A DNA stretch of 64,000 nt from Mycolicibacterium sp. P1-5 (GCF_008329565.1 NZ_NPKT01000009.1:124001-188000), one strand, 5' to 3'. Counted from the first letter of the stretch, positions 1 to 9,573 are shown. Notes: generated from the sequence alone by a model not told the origin. Made by a program: numbers and translations.

Positions 1-191
1 ATCGAGTCGTCGAGGATGTCGTAGGTCAGATAGCTGCCGACCTCGGGCAACTCCTCGACCCGGCCGACCTGCTGCCAGACCTTGCGCCACAGCTTGTCGC
101 GCTCGGCGCGGGCGTACTCCGGCGAGATGTAGGCCTCGACGCCGATGGTCAGCGGCTCCGTGAGTTCTTCGGCACTTTCCAGTTCGCCCAT
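1..191 (-). CDS. Rieske-type aromatic ring-hydroxylating oxygenase, N-terminal part (cut by window edge)
   Basis: Only the first 63 codons are in the window. They read MGELESAEELTEPLTIGVEA and continue with tyrosine-rich, charged residues and a KVWQQVGRVEELPEVGSY stretch. This is the usual run-in to the Rieske domain of ring-hydroxylating oxygenase alpha subunits, where a helix is followed by W..V.....LP..G.Y. The Rieske Cys/His ligands and the catalytic iron site lie outside the window, so the substrate cannot be judged. It starts 12 bases after the SDR stop on the same strand, so the two are probably co-transcribed from the divergent promoter near 1.08 kb. The family call is fairly sure; the function is inferred. 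Confidence 0.7.
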   Translation of the reverse strand, partial: MGELESAEELTEPLTIGVEAYISPEYARAERDKLWRKVWQQVGRVEELPEVGSYLTYDILDDS

Positions 192-203
192 CCTCGAATC
201 CTT

Positions 204-1049
204 TCAGGGCCTGCTGATTTCGCGACGGAAGTCGTCATCGGAGAGGAACAGCGACGTGTTGTCCGCACGCAGGTGACTCCACCGCAGATCCAGACCGCCG
301 TCGACGAGCAGTGTTTGGCCGGTGATGTAGCTGGACAGGTCGGAGAGCAGGAACAGGATCGCGCCGGCCTGTTCCTCGGGGCGGCCCCGCCGTCCCATCG
401 CGATGGCCGCTCGGTCCCGCTCGGGATCGGGGTCGACATAGGTGCGCGACGCCGCGGTCTCGGTCACTCCCGGCGCGATGGCGTTGACCCGGATGTCCGC
501 AGCCGCGAGTTCGACCGCCATGGTTCGGGTGGCCGCCACGATCGCGGCCTTGGCCGTGCCATAGGCGATGTGGAACGGCGCAGTGTTCATCCCGCTGATC
601 GACGAGACCGAGACGATCGAGCCGGGGCCGCCCGCCGCGCGAATCTCCGCGGCCACCGCCTGGCTCATGAAGAACATCGTTTCGAGGTTGGCGGCGAACA
701 ACTGCCGCCAATCGGCGCGGCTGACCCGGGTGGCCGGCATCCACGTCGAGGGCGCCGCGCCGCCGGCGATGTTGACCAAGCCGTGCAAGCGCCCCTCGGT
801 ACGACGCACCGTGTCCAGCACCGTGGCGATCCCATCGTCGGTCGCGGCATCCGCTGCCACCGGCACGACCGGCAGTCCCTCGGCCACCAACGGCCCGACG
901 TGAGTATCGAGATTTCCCAGGGAACGGCTGACCGCCACAACGGTCGCACCGGCCCGCGCCGCCATCTCGGTGACGGCCGTTCCGATACCGCCGCCTCCGG
1001 CGCCCGACACCACCACGATGCGGCCGTCGAACCTGAGGAGATCCGTCAT
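204..1049 (-). CDS. Short-chain dehydrogenase/reductase (SDR)
   Basis: A classical SDR of 281 residues. A glycine-rich NAD(P)-binding segment (SGAGGGGIGTA, residues 15-25) is followed by the catalytic Ser-Tyr-Lys set with SVSSIS near 147-152 and YGTAK at 163-167. The C-terminus has the usual GQTLLVDGG. The NNAG motif is replaced by NIAGG. The start at 1049 (ATG, MTDLLRFDG) fits the family; an upstream TTG would add 11 residues that overlap the operator palindrome. It lies directly upstream of the Rieske oxygenase, so it may oxidise a diol or alcohol made by that enzyme. The substrate is not known. Confidence 0.85.
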   Translation of the reverse strand: MTDLLRFDGRIVVVSGAGGGGIGTAVTEMAARAGATVVAVSRSLGNLDTHVGPLVAEGLPVVPVAADAATDDGIATVLDTVRRTEGRLHGLVNIAGGAAPSTWMPATRVSRADWRQLFAANLETMFFMSQAVAAEIRAAGGPGSIVSVSSISGMNTAPFHIAYGTAKAAIVAATRTMAVELAAADIRVNAIAPGVTETAASRTYVDPDPERDRAAIAMGRRGRPEEQAGAILFLLSDLSSYITGQTLLVDGGLDLRWSHLRADNTSLFLSDDDFRREISRP

Positions 1050-1070
1050 ACCCTGCTTTCGGTCACCATC

Positions 1071-1082
1071 TTGTCCGGACAA
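1071..1082. promoter_or_regulatory. Perfect 12-bp palindrome, probable GntR operator for the left-going operon
   Basis: TTGTCCGGACAA is its own reverse complement. It lies 22 bases before the SDR start. On the minus strand a TAGATAAT sequence (1083-1090), a likely -10 region, touches it. A near copy lies at 1167-1179. The sequence has the form expected for GntR-family operators (inverted GTC/GAC arms), and a GntR gene lies 1.7 kb away in the right-going operon. Confidence 0.6.
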
Positions 1083-1166
1083 TTATCTACACTCTGCTGA
1101 ATGGAGAACATGATTCCGCAGCAGTTATAGCGGCGTCAAGAGCCTAGGCCAAGTCATCCGGCGCTA

Positions 1167-1195
1167 TTGTCTGGACTAAATCTGCTTGGTACGGT
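1167..1195 (+). promoter_or_regulatory. Promoter of the right-going operon with overlapping operator copy
   Basis: TTGTCTGGACTAA (1167-1179) is a degenerate copy of the palindrome at 1071. Its first six bases, TTGTCT, can serve as the -35. They are 17 bp from TACGGT (1190-1195), a TANNNT-type -10 that ends six bases before the GTG start at 1202. A repressor bound here would cover the -35. The promoter is read from sequence only. Confidence 0.55.
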
Positions 1196-1201
1196 CACGC
1201 C

Positions 1202-2806
1202 GTGACAGAGAAGTCGCCGCATCCTCCTGCCGCTCGCTTCAGCCTCGCCCAGCCCCCGGCCACAGCCCCAGGATGGACCGTCGAACGCCGCACCGCGGCC
1301 AGTCGGCTTTTTGGCGCCAACGGCCTGCGGACCGGGCCCGACGGACGCCTCTACATCGCGCAGGTCACCGGCAGCCAGATCAGCGCGCTGGACATCGACA
1401 CCGGATCAGTCGACACCATCAGTGCCAAGGGGGGTGACATCATCGCGCCCGACGACGTCGCTTTCGACGACGCCGGAAACCTCTACGCCACCGAAGTGAT
1501 GGACGGCAGGGTCAGCGTGCGGTCCGGCGATGGCACTACCCGGGTCGTGCGCGACGACCTGCCCTGCGCCAATGGCATCACGGTGCACCGCGGCCGGTTG
1601 TTCGTCGGCGAGTGCCGTGAGCGCGGCCGGCTGATGGAACTGGATCCGGCCGGCGGCGAACCGCGCATCCTGATGGAGAACGTGCCATCGCCGAACGCGA
1701 TGGAGGTCGGGCCCGACGGGCTGCTGTACTTCCCAGTGATGGGCGCCAACGAGATCTGGCGCATGAACCCGGACGGCGGGAGCCACGAAGTCGTGGCGAC
1801 CGGTCTGGGCGTGCCCGATGCGGTCAAGTTCGATTCCCGCGGCAGACTGGTATCGACCCAGGTGCACAGCGGCCAGGTGCTGCGGATCGATCCGCGTACC
1901 GGGGAGCAGACGGTACTGGCCAATCTCAACCCGGGACTGGACAACCTCACCTTCGTCGGCGACCGCCTTTTCGTCTCCAACTTCACCGGTGAGATCACCG
2001 AGGTTCTCGACGGCATGCAGACCCGCACCGCACTACCCGGCGGGCTGAACTGGCCGCTCGATCTCACGGTCGGCCCCGACGGCCGGCTGTACATCGCCGA
2101 CGGCACCTACTTCTATGCGTTGGGTGCCGATGGCGACTTGCAGACCCTGGGCATGCTGTTCAGCCCCGGCTACCCCGGGTTCGTGCGAGGGGTGACCGCG
2201 GCCGGACCGGGTGAGTTCGTCGTAACGACGTCGGGCGGTCAGGTCGCACGGTTCCGCCCGGCCGAAGGCGAAAGCGATTTCCTGGCAGATGGATTGGATC
2301 AGCTCTACGGCGTGGCGATCGGTCCGCGCGGCATCGTGGCCGTCGAGCAGGGCACCGGGCGGCTGGTTGCGGTGGACTCTGGTCGCACCGAGGTGCTGGC
2401 CACCGGATTGGATACCCCGGTCGGGGTGGCTTTCGGGCCGGACGGCAGCCTCCTGATCAGTGAGCGCGGCCGGGTGGTGACAGTCGACGGCGGCAAGGTC
2501 AAGCCGCTGGTCGACGGATTGGGTTCTCCGCAGGGAGTTCTGGTGGACGGTAACCGCCTCTACATCGTCGACGCGGATGCCAAGTCGCTCATCGAAGTCG
2601 ATCTCGCCAGTGGGTCCCGCACCACGATCGCCTCGGGCCTTCCGGTCGGCGCCCCGCCCGGGGTAACCCCTAAACCGCTGCGGGGGATGCCCCCGTTCTC
2701 GGGTCCCCAGGGTCCTTTCGCCGGAATCGCTTCCGCGCCCGACGGCACCCTGTACGTCTCGGCCGATGCCGACGGCAGCGTGCTGGCCATCCGCCGGAAG
2801 GGCTGA
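1202..2806 (+). CDS. Beta-propeller SMP-30/NHL-like protein (lactonase-like)
   Basis: A 534-residue protein with regular propeller blades of the type GPDGRLYIA, AGNLYATEV, GPDGLLYFP, GDRLFVSNF, GPDGRLYIAD and GPDGSLLISE, spaced about 40-50 residues apart from residue 45 to the C-terminus. Such folds occur in SMP-30/gluconolactonase and Vgb-like proteins, many of which are metal-dependent lactonases. There is no obvious signal peptide, so it is probably cytoplasmic. The start is GTG, six bases after a -10-like hexamer. The next gene begins two bases after its stop. As the first gene of a catabolic operon it may open a lactone made by ring oxygenation. That role is inferred; the fold is clear. 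Confidence 0.75.
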   Translation: MTEKSPHPPAARFSLAQPPATAPGWTVERRTAASRLFGANGLRTGPDGRLYIAQVTGSQISALDIDTGSVDTISAKGGDIIAPDDVAFDDAGNLYATEVMDGRVSVRSGDGTTRVVRDDLPCANGITVHRGRLFVGECRERGRLMELDPAGGEPRILMENVPSPNAMEVGPDGLLYFPVMGANEIWRMNPDGGSHEVVATGLGVPDAVKFDSRGRLVSTQVHSGQVLRIDPRTGEQTVLANLNPGLDNLTFVGDRLFVSNFTGEITEVLDGMQTRTALPGGLNWPLDLTVGPDGRLYIADGTYFYALGADGDLQTLGMLFSPGYPGFVRGVTAAGPGEFVVTTSGGQVARFRPAEGESDFLADGLDQLYGVAIGPRGIVAVEQGTGRLVAVDSGRTEVLATGLDTPVGVAFGPDGSLLISERGRVVTVDGGKVKPLVDGLGSPQGVLVDGNRLYIVDADAKSLIEVDLASGSRTTIASGLPVGAPPGVTPKPLRGMPPFSGPQGPFAGIASAPDGTLYVSADADGSVLAIRRKG

Positions 2807-2807
2807 G

Positions 2808-3548
2808 ATGCCGCACGCCGACTCCGGCGACCATCGGTACATCCAGGTGGCCCGCACCCTCCGCAAGGAGATCGTCGACGGGGTGTATCCTGTCGGCTCC
2901 CAGCTGCCCACCGAACACGAACTATGCCAACGCTTTTCGGTAAGCCGCTACACCGTGCGCGAAGCTTTGCGGCGGCTGCGCGAGGACAACCTGGTGTCGT
3001 CACGACCGCGGGCCGGCACGATGGTGGTGCCGCGGCCGTCGTCACACGCCTACGTCCAGGACGTGGTGTCCATCAACGACCTGCTGGCCTTCGCGACGGG
3101 TGCCCGCTTCGCGATCGAATCGATCGCGATGGTGACCATCGACGATGAACTCGCACAGCGGACGGGCCTGCCCGTGGGCGACGAATGGCTCGCGGTGCGC
3201 GGATTCCGCGGCGCCGACGGCGCGGACGCCCCGGTGTGTCGAACCGAGTACTACATCAACCGCACCTTCGCGGCGGTCGGCCGGATGTTGCAGAACCACA
3301 GTGGACCGATCTTCCCGCTCATCGAGGATCTGTTCGGGCTCAGCGTCGTCGAGGTGCGCCAGGAGATTTCCGCGGTCCAGGTCGGCCCGGAGCTGGCCGG
3401 CCGACTCAAGGTGAAGGCCGGGACACCGGCGCTGGAGATGCAACGCACCTACACGACGTCCGACGGTGAGATCGCCCAGGTGACCGTCAACACCCACCCG
3501 GGGTCGCGGTTCCGCCACTCGATGACGATGCGACGGGTGAAGGGCTAG
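2808..3548 (+). CDS. GntR-family transcriptional regulator, HutC subfamily
   Basis: A 246-residue regulator. An N-terminal winged helix (residues 10-75) includes LRKEIVDGVYPVGSQLPTE and FSVSRYTVREALRRL. A UTRA effector domain follows (about 95-240), ending in the typical LEMQRTYTTSDGEIAQVTVNTHPG. It begins two bases after the propeller gene and is followed five bases later by an acyl-CoA ligase, so it sits inside the operon it probably controls. The UTRA ligand may be a pathway intermediate. The two TTGTCYGGAC sites in the divergent promoter are its most likely targets. The ATG at 2808 was chosen because a longer frame would run back into the propeller gene. Confidence 0.88.
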   Translation: MPHADSGDHRYIQVARTLRKEIVDGVYPVGSQLPTEHELCQRFSVSRYTVREALRRLREDNLVSSRPRAGTMVVPRPSSHAYVQDVVSINDLLAFATGARFAIESIAMVTIDDELAQRTGLPVGDEWLAVRGFRGADGADAPVCRTEYYINRTFAAVGRMLQNHSGPIFPLIEDLFGLSVVEVRQEISAVQVGPELAGRLKVKAGTPALEMQRTYTTSDGEIAQVTVNTHPGSRFRHSMTMRRVKG

Positions 3549-3553
3549 CGGGC

Positions 3554-5122
3554 GTGCGCACCGCAGAGCGGGACACCAAGTTGGCCACCGACGCCTATGC
3601 CGCCGGACTGTGGGTACGCGACACCCTGGCGGACGCGCTGGCCGCCGCCGCCCGCGACACCCCGGGGCGACAGGTTCTCGTAGACGGGTCCGTGCGTCTC
3701 GACTGCGAAACGCTGCACGCCCGTGCGAACCGGTTAGCCGCCGCGATGCTCGGCCGGATGCCGATTGGAAGCGTCGTGTCGTTCATGCTGCCCAACTGGC
3801 ACGAGGCGGCGATCGTCTACCACGCGGCGACGGCGGCGGGCATGGTGGTCAACCCGATCCTGCCGTCGTTGCGCGACCACGAGCTGGCCTTCATCCTGGC
3901 CGATGCCGACGTGCGAATGATCCTGATACCAGCCGACTTCGGCGGTCACGACTATGCAGCGATGCTCCGGCGGGTGACCGCGGCGATGCCGAATCCGCCT
4001 GACGTCGTCGTGGTACGTGGCGAACCACTCGCCGGGCAGATCGCCTTCGACACGATGCCCGACACCGCCTCGCCGGGCCCCCTTCCGGCACTGGATCCCG
4101 ACGCAGTGCGCATGATTCTCTACACCTCGGGCACCACCGGTCGCCCCAAAGGCGTGCTACACAGCCATAATTCGATCCATGCGTTGATACGGCAGATCGG
4201 CACGCACTGGCTGGTCGAGCCGGGATCGGTCTTCCTGGTTCCCTCCCCCATCGCCCACATCGGCGGCTCGATCTATGCGTTCGAATGTCCAATCCTGCTG
4301 GGGACCACCGCCGTGCTGATGGAGCGGTGGGATCCTGACAACGCGGTCGCACTTCTGGTCGCCGAGCGATCCACGCACATGGCCGGCGCAACCCCGTTCC
4401 TTCGAGGCATCCTCACCGCCGCCCAGCATGCCGGCACCCGGTTGCCCGACCTCACGGTCTTCATCTGCGGTGGGGCGTCGGTGCCGCCGGCACTGATCCG
4501 CAGTGCCGCAGGCTATTTCGAGCACGCGATGGTCACGCGTGTCTACGGCTCCACCGAGGTACCCGTCACCACCATCGGCGCACTTCATGATCTCGACCAT
4601 GCCGCCGAGACGGACGGCGGTCCCGGGATAGCCGACGTCGTCATCGCCGACGGGGAAATCCGCGCCCGCGGTCCGCAGATGCTGCTGGGCTATCTGCATC
4701 CGGACGACAACGCCGACGCCTTTGATGCCAACGGGTACTTCCGCACCGGCGATCTCGGCTATTGGGTCGACGGCCGCTACCTTGCGGTCACCGGCCGGGC
4801 CAAGGACATCGTGATTCGCAACGGGGAGAACATCGCCCCCAAGGAGGTCGAGGACGTGCTGCTCGGCCACCCCGACATCCGCGAGATCGCGATCGTCGGC
4901 ATCCCCGATCCGCGCACCGGGGAACGGGCGTGCGCGGTGCTCGTCACCGAGCGGCCGCCGGGTCCTGATGCCGAAGACCTGCGCGCCTTCCTCCGAGCCG
5001 CTGGAGTCGCGAAATTCAAATGGCCCGAACGGGTCGTCATCTGGGACACCTTGCCCAAGAATGACGCCGGAAAAGTTCTCAAACATCGAATCCGAGCAAG
5101 ATTGGTCGAAGCGGATGAGTGA
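3554..5122 (+). CDS. Acyl-CoA synthetase (AMP-forming, FadD-like)
   Basis: A 522-residue adenylate-forming enzyme with a GTG start. The AMP-binding signature [11 protein letters not shown] lies at residues 190-200, the YGSTEVP-type motif is in mid-protein, a GYFRTGDLG motif follows, and a C-terminal PKNDAGKV contains the catalytic lysine. It activates a carboxylic acid to its CoA ester. A second ligase lies two genes downstream; the two share only family motifs, so they probably act on different intermediates. The last eight bases overlap the next SDR, which suggests translational coupling. Confidence 0.88.
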   Translation: MRTAERDTKLATDAYAAGLWVRDTLADALAAAARDTPGRQVLVDGSVRLDCETLHARANRLAAAMLGRMPIGSVVSFMLPNWHEAAIVYHAATAAGMVVNPILPSLRDHELAFILADADVRMILIPADFGGHDYAAMLRRVTAAMPNPPDVVVVRGEPLAGQIAFDTMPDTASPGPLPALDPDAVRMILYTSGTTGRPKGVLHSHNSIHALIRQIGTHWLVEPGSVFLVPSPIAHIGGSIYAFECPILLGTTAVLMERWDPDNAVALLVAERSTHMAGATPFLRGILTAAQHAGTRLPDLTVFICGGASVPPALIRSAAGYFEHAMVTRVYGSTEVPVTTIGALHDLDHAAETDGGPGIADVVIADGEIRARGPQMLLGYLHPDDNADAFDANGYFRTGDLGYWVDGRYLAVTGRAKDIVIRNGENIAPKEVEDVLLGHPDIREIAIVGIPDPRTGERACAVLVTERPPGPDAEDLRAFLRAAGVAKFKWPERVVIWDTLPKNDAGKVLKHRIRARLVEADE

Positions 5123-5897
5123 CGTACAGGTAGCGGTGGTGACCGGTGCGAGCAGCGGAATCGGCTTCGCCTGCGCCACAACGCTCGCCAAGGCCGGCAT
5201 GGCCGTGGTGGGCACGGGGCGGGACGCCGACCGGCTCAACGCACTGGCCGAGGCGATCGGCGATCCTGACCGGGTGGCCACCGTGGCCGTCGACATCACC
5301 GACGACGACGCCCCGCAGCGGATCGTCGAGGCGGCAGCCTCCCGCTGGGGACGCATCGACTTCCTGGTCAACAACGCCGGCCTCGGCAGTCCGAAACCGC
5401 TGCACGAAACCGACGACGAGACACTGGATCACTTCCTCGGCGTCATGCTGCGCGCCCCGTTCCGGCTTGCCCGCGACGTGATTCCGCACATGCGGTCCGG
5501 TTCGGCCATCATCAACGTCACCTCGACGTTCGCGGTGGTCGGCGGTCTCCGGGGCGGCGCCTACTCCGCGGCGAAGGGCGGACTGACCGCACTGACCCTG
5601 CACATCGCCTGCCAATACGGTGCACAAGGCATCCGGAGCAATGCCGTGGCACCGGGCGTCACGCTGACCCCGATGGTGGAGCACCGCCTCGACGACCCGG
5701 GCTTCCGAAAGATGCAGACCGAGATGACGCCGCACACCCGGCTGGGCCGGGTCGAGGACATCGCCGGCACGGTGGCGTTCTTGTGCTCGCCCGCAGGCAG
5801 TTTCATCAATGGACAGACCATCGTCGTCGACGGCGGCTGGAGCTCCACCAAGTATCTCTCGGACTTCGCGCTGTCCTCGGAATGGGTCGCCCGGTGA
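5115..5897 (+). CDS. Short-chain dehydrogenase/reductase (SDR)
   Basis: A classical SDR of 260 residues. TGASSGIG (residues 10-17) binds the dinucleotide, NNAG lies at 86-89, Ser137 and YSAAK (150-154) form the active site, and GQTIVVDGG lies near the end. The ATG at 5115 overlaps the stop of the preceding ligase; a longer in-frame extension would lie wholly inside that ligase and was rejected. The stop overlaps the GTG of the next ligase. The position between two CoA ligases suggests a hydroxyacyl-CoA or alcohol oxidation step. The substrate is unknown. Confidence 0.88.
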   Translation: MSDVQVAVVTGASSGIGFACATTLAKAGMAVVGTGRDADRLNALAEAIGDPDRVATVAVDITDDDAPQRIVEAAASRWGRIDFLVNNAGLGSPKPLHETDDETLDHFLGVMLRAPFRLARDVIPHMRSGSAIINVTSTFAVVGGLRGGAYSAAKGGLTALTLHIACQYGAQGIRSNAVAPGVTLTPMVEHRLDDPGFRKMQTEMTPHTRLGRVEDIAGTVAFLCSPAGSFINGQTIVVDGGWSSTKYLSDFALSSEWVAR

Positions 5898-7363
5898 ATT
5901 TGTTCGCCACGCTCGATCAGGCAGCCGCCCGGTTCGGCGACCGCGGCGCGGTGTACCGCGGCGAGGAACAGCTGCACACCTGGGGCCAGCTCAGGGATCG
6001 CGCGCTGCGACTGGCCACATCGCTTCGACGCATACACGCACCCGGCCAGCGGATCGCCATCGCCAGCGAGAACCGGGCCGAGATCGTCGAACTCTTCTAC
6101 GCGGTGTGGGCGGCCGAGTGCGTCGTAGTGCCGGTCAACTTCAAGCTGCACCCCCGCGAGATGGTCCAGATACTCGAAGATTCGGGCGCGGCAACGGTAT
6201 TCGCGTCCCCCAAGATTGCCGCCGAGCTGACGTCGCACTCCTCCGTCGGCGTCGAACTGATCGGCGGCCCCGACTACGACCAGCTGTTCACCACCGCGCC
6301 GGCGGCCGTTCCGTCGACCGACCCGTCGACTCTGGCCTGGCTCTTCTACACCAGCGGCACCACCGGCCGCTCCAAGGGCGCGATGCTGTCGCACCGCAGC
6401 CTCACTGCGATGACGGTGGCGCACCTGGCCGATATCGACTCGCCCGACGAGAACTGCAGCCTGCTGCACGCCGCCCCGATGTCGCACGGGTCCGGGCTCT
6501 ACATCGCGCCCTACGTACTGCGTGGCGCACGGCAGGTCGTCGCCGCCTCCGGGGTCTTCGACCCCGACGAGTTCCTCGACCTCTGCGCAGCACATCCGGG
6601 ATCGTCAGCGTTCCTGGCCCCCACCATGATTGCGCGCCTCGTCGACACCGGACGCAAGGCGCCGGTTGCCCTGCGCACGATCGTCTACGGCGGTGGACCG
6701 ATGTATGTCGACGGGCTCAAGAAGGCGATGGCAGCGTTCGGCCCGATCTTCGCGCAAATCTATGGGCAGGGTGAATCGCCGATGACCATCACCGGATTGC
6801 GGCGTGCCGACCACGAATCGACCGACGACGCGATCCTCGGTTCGGTGGGGTATTCGCGGTCCGGGGTCGAGGTAGCCGTGCTGCGCGAGGACGGCAGCCA
6901 CGTAGACCCGGGCGAGATCGGCGAGATCGCCTGCCGAGGAGACGTGGTGATGTCCGGGTACTGGAACAATGACGACGCCACCCGGGACACCCTCAAGGAC
7001 GGCTGGCTCTACACCGGTGACATGGGCTCGTTCGACTCGTGCGGTTACCTCACCTTGCGTGACCGCTCCAAGGACGTGGTGATCAGTGGCGGCAGCAACA
7101 TCTATCCGCGGGAGGTCGAGGAGGCCCTGCTGGAACATCCGGACGTCGCCGAGGCCTGCGTGGTGGGCGCGCCCGATCCCGAGTGGGGTGAGGTGGTGGT
7201 TGCGTTCATCGTCGGTGCCGCCGCCGGCGAGGCACTCGACGCCCACCTGCTGGAGCGGATCGCCCGGTTCAAGCGCCCCAAACGCTACGTGTTCATCGAC
7301 GACCTGCCCAAGAACAGCTACGGCAAGGTCCTCAAGCGCGAATTGCGCGCCCGGCTCGGGTAA
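5894..7363 (+). CDS. Second acyl-CoA synthetase (AMP-forming, FadD-like)
   Basis: A 489-residue adenylate-forming enzyme. [11 protein letters not shown] (residues 152-162) is the P-loop-like signature, GWLYTGDMG carries the conserved aspartate, and [11 protein letters not shown] near the end holds the catalytic lysine. The GTG at 5894 overlaps the SDR stop by four bases. At 489 residues it is shorter than long-chain FadD enzymes and resembles the short/medium or cyclic acid ligases. Same operon as the upstream genes. Confidence 0.88.
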   Translation: MNLFATLDQAAARFGDRGAVYRGEEQLHTWGQLRDRALRLATSLRRIHAPGQRIAIASENRAEIVELFYAVWAAECVVVPVNFKLHPREMVQILEDSGAATVFASPKIAAELTSHSSVGVELIGGPDYDQLFTTAPAAVPSTDPSTLAWLFYTSGTTGRSKGAMLSHRSLTAMTVAHLADIDSPDENCSLLHAAPMSHGSGLYIAPYVLRGARQVVAASGVFDPDEFLDLCAAHPGSSAFLAPTMIARLVDTGRKAPVALRTIVYGGGPMYVDGLKKAMAAFGPIFAQIYGQGESPMTITGLRRADHESTDDAILGSVGYSRSGVEVAVLREDGSHVDPGEIGEIACRGDVVMSGYWNNDDATRDTLKDGWLYTGDMGSFDSCGYLTLRDRSKDVVISGGSNIYPREVEEALLEHPDVAEACVVGAPDPEWGEVVVAFIVGAAAGEALDAHLLERIARFKRPKRYVFIDDLPKNSYGKVLKRELRARLG

Positions 7364-7380
7364 CGGCATTCTCGTCTGCA

Positions 7381-7386
7381 TAGAAT
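7381..7386 (+). promoter_or_regulatory. Internal -10 element, probable leaderless start of the hydratase gene
   Basis: TAGAAT ends six bases before the ATG at 7393, in a 29-bp gap between the ligase stop and the hydratase. There is no good ribosome-binding site in the gap. Spacing and sequence fit a mycobacterial leaderless promoter that would let the hydratase be made independently of the operon. Confidence 0.45.
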
Positions 7387-7392
7387 GCCGAT

Positions 7393-8304
7393 ATGCCTCA
7401 GGATTACACATTCCTCACCTACGAAGAGCTCGATGAAGGCCGTATCGCCCGCATCATGCTCAACCGGCCGGAGGCGCGTAACGCGCAGAACCGCGGCCTG
7501 CTCGTCGAGCTGAACGAGGCGTTCCTGCGGGCCGAGGCGGACGATACGGTCCGGGTGGTCATCCTGGGCGGCCACGGCCCGATGTTCTCCTCCGGCCACG
7601 ACCTCGGGTCAGCGGTGTCGCGCGCCGAGTACACCCCCGGACCCGACCAGCACCCAAGCTTCCAGGGCATGGGCGCCAATCGGGAGGGTGCCGAGAAGCT
7701 GATGCTGCAGGAGTGGCACCACTTCTTCGCCAATACCCGCCGCTGGCGCGACCTGCGCAAGATCACCGTCGCCCAGGTGCACGGCGACGTCTACGCGGCG
7801 GCGCTGATGCTGATGTGGGCGTGCGACCTGATCGTGGCCGCCGAAGGCACCCGGTTTGCCGATGTGGTGGGCACCCGGCTGGGCATGTGCGGTGTCGAGT
7901 ACTTTGCGCACCCGTGGGAGTTCGGCCCGCGCAAGACCAAGGAGCTGATGCTCACCGGCGACGCCATGGAGGTCGACGAGGCCTACCAGCTAGGCATGAT
8001 CTCGAAGGTCTTCCCCCAGGACCAGTTGGCGGACAAGACGCTGGAGTTCGCCCGCCGGATCGCCGAGGTGCCGACGATGGCGGCGCTGCTGGCCAAGGAA
8101 GCGGTCAACCAGACGCAAGACAACATGGGCTTCTACAACGCACTGAATGCCTGCTTTACGCTGCATCAGCTCAACCACTCGCACTGGGCACAGGTGCACG
8201 AGGAGGGCTGGCCGGTGGGCCTCGAGTCCGATGGCCTGCCGAACTGGAAGACCGCTCCGCCGATCGTCCCTGCCGTCAAGGACCAGGTCCGCGCCGAAGG
8301 CTGA
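7393..8304 (+). CDS. Enoyl-CoA hydratase/isomerase family protein
   Basis: A 303-residue crotonase-fold protein. Markers are LNRPEARNAQNRGL near residues 24-37, SSGHDLGSA near 67-75 (oxyanion-hole segment) and VVGTRLGMCGVEYFAHPWEFGPRKTKELMLTG in the middle, which replaces the usual PE..LG..PG.GG. The region equivalent to the two catalytic glutamates is therefore altered, so it may not be a simple hydratase. It is about 40 residues longer than the common 260, mostly in a C-terminal tail. It closes the catabolic operon and probably acts on CoA esters made by the two ligases. Confidence 0.82.
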   Translation: MPQDYTFLTYEELDEGRIARIMLNRPEARNAQNRGLLVELNEAFLRAEADDTVRVVILGGHGPMFSSGHDLGSAVSRAEYTPGPDQHPSFQGMGANREGAEKLMLQEWHHFFANTRRWRDLRKITVAQVHGDVYAAALMLMWACDLIVAAEGTRFADVVGTRLGMCGVEYFAHPWEFGPRKTKELMLTGDAMEVDEAYQLGMISKVFPQDQLADKTLEFARRIAEVPTMAALLAKEAVNQTQDNMGFYNALNACFTLHQLNHSHWAQVHEEGWPVGLESDGLPNWKTAPPIVPAVKDQVRAEG

Positions 8305-8614
8305 CTCGCACGCACCTGCGACGATCACGGGAAAGCAGCGGTTTCGGCTCGCCTGAATCGTTCAAGTAGTCTCAGCCCTGTCACGGCTGTCGACTGACCC
8401 GCGCGCGGATGGACTCTGGTGTGCGCGACCCTGGCAGTCGCCACTTTACGAAACCCATTGGCAGGCCGTTTATTTCGCAAACTGCTCAAAGAGCAGAATT
8501 CGGATTTCCCTTATAATTATCAGTAAAATTGTTGTGCACACCACACTAATTCGCGAAACGTGGTGAAAAGCACAGACTTTGGCGTATGCGCAAATACTTG
8601 TTAGTTTCGGCCGC
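8305..8614. promoter_or_regulatory. 310-bp intergenic region with AT-rich promoter zone
   Basis: No gene is seen here. The second half is unusually AT-rich for this genome. It holds a small perfect hairpin, CTGCTC-AAA-GAGCAG (8482-8496), a full TATAAT hexamer (8512-8517) and, immediately before the next gene, TAGTTT (8602-8607), which ends seven bases before the ATG at 8615. The last element fits a leaderless start. What the TATAAT drives is not clear; a short leader RNA is possible. Confidence 0.4.
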
Positions 8615-9184
8615 ATGTTTGCAATCGCGACGTTGATGACTCTGATCAGCCAGGTGTCAGGCACGCCGTATGTCCCCGGTGGGGATAGCCCGGCTGGCAC
8701 CGACTGCTCGGGGCTGGCCTCTTGGGTGTCCAACGCGGCCACCGGTAGGCCGGTTTACGGCAGCCGGTTCCACACCGGTAACGAGGAAACTGCACTGCTC
8801 GCCCGTGGATTCCACTATGGAACCGCCCCCAATTCCCTGGTGATCGGCTGGAACGGTGGCCACACCGCTGTCACACTGCCCGACGGCACCGCGGTCTCCA
8901 GCGGCGAAGGCGGCGGCGTCCGTCTTGGCGGCGGTGGCGCGTATCAGTCGCAGTTCACCCACCACATGTACTTGCCCATGCCGGCCGAGGACATGCAGGA
9001 TCCGCTCGACGCGCCGGCGCCGGATGCTCCCCCGCCGGCGCCAGATGCGCCGCTATTCGTCGACGCCGTCGATGCGCCGCCCCCGCCTCCGGCCGATGAC
9101 GTTCCTCCGCCGGCCGACGACATCATGCCCGTCGCAGCCGACATCGCCTCTCCTCCAAGCGATCTCGCCCCGCAGCCCGCGTAG
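8615..9184 (+). CDS. NlpC/P60-like protein with proline/aspartate-rich tail
   Basis: A 189-residue protein. GTPYVPGGDSPAGTDCSGL (about residues 16-33) matches the cysteine motif of NlpC/P60 peptidases, with Cys31 as the candidate nucleophile. GWNGGHTAV gives a candidate histidine. From about residue 128 the chain is low-complexity, rich in Pro, Ala and Asp. No proper signal peptide is visible with this start, though the first 15 residues are hydrophobic. The start follows the -10-like TAGTTT seven bases upstream. It is probably a cell-wall or phage-like peptidoglycan hydrolase relative; export is not shown. Confidence 0.6.
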   Translation: MFAIATLMTLISQVSGTPYVPGGDSPAGTDCSGLASWVSNAATGRPVYGSRFHTGNEETALLARGFHYGTAPNSLVIGWNGGHTAVTLPDGTAVSSGEGGGVRLGGGGAYQSQFTHHMYLPMPAEDMQDPLDAPAPDAPPPAPDAPLFVDAVDAPPPPPADDVPPPADDIMPVAADIASPPSDLAPQPA

Positions 9185-9196
9185 AAATCCCAATGT

Positions 9197-9231
9197 CCAA
9201 GCCGCACCGCCCTTTCGGCAGTGCGGCTTGG
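9197..9231. terminator. Strong hairpin terminator, probably bidirectional
   Basis: CCAAGCCGCAC (9197-9207) pairs perfectly over 11 bp with GTGCGGCTTGG (9221-9231). The 13-base loop can add an inner GCC/GGC stem. It lies 13 bases after the stop of the NlpC/P60-like gene and between two convergent genes, as expected of a terminator. There is no U-tract, as is common in mycobacteria. Confidence 0.75.
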
Positions 9232-9327
9232 CAGCAGCGAGGAGCATCAGGCACGGGCCCCACCGCGACGATGATGACGTACGACAGCCACGGCGACCGC
9301 CGACCAGACGTCGAGGGGCCAGACTGA

Positions 9328-9573
<246 letters not shown>

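Noticed and set aside
273..1100. A 275-codon + strand frame opposite the first SDR
   Set aside because: The minus-strand SDR has all its motifs; the opposite frame has none.
8539..8565. Inverted repeat CACCAC...GTGGTG as an operator
   Set aside because: Arms of six bases with a 15-base gap in a loosely constrained region; no regulator gene is adjacent.
8586..8636. Short frame reading MRKYLLVSAACL, looking like a signal-peptide start before the NlpC/P60-like gene
   Set aside because: It stops after 16 codons in a different frame from the gene. A frameshift is possible, but the -10 element seven bases before ATG 8615 explains the gene start better.
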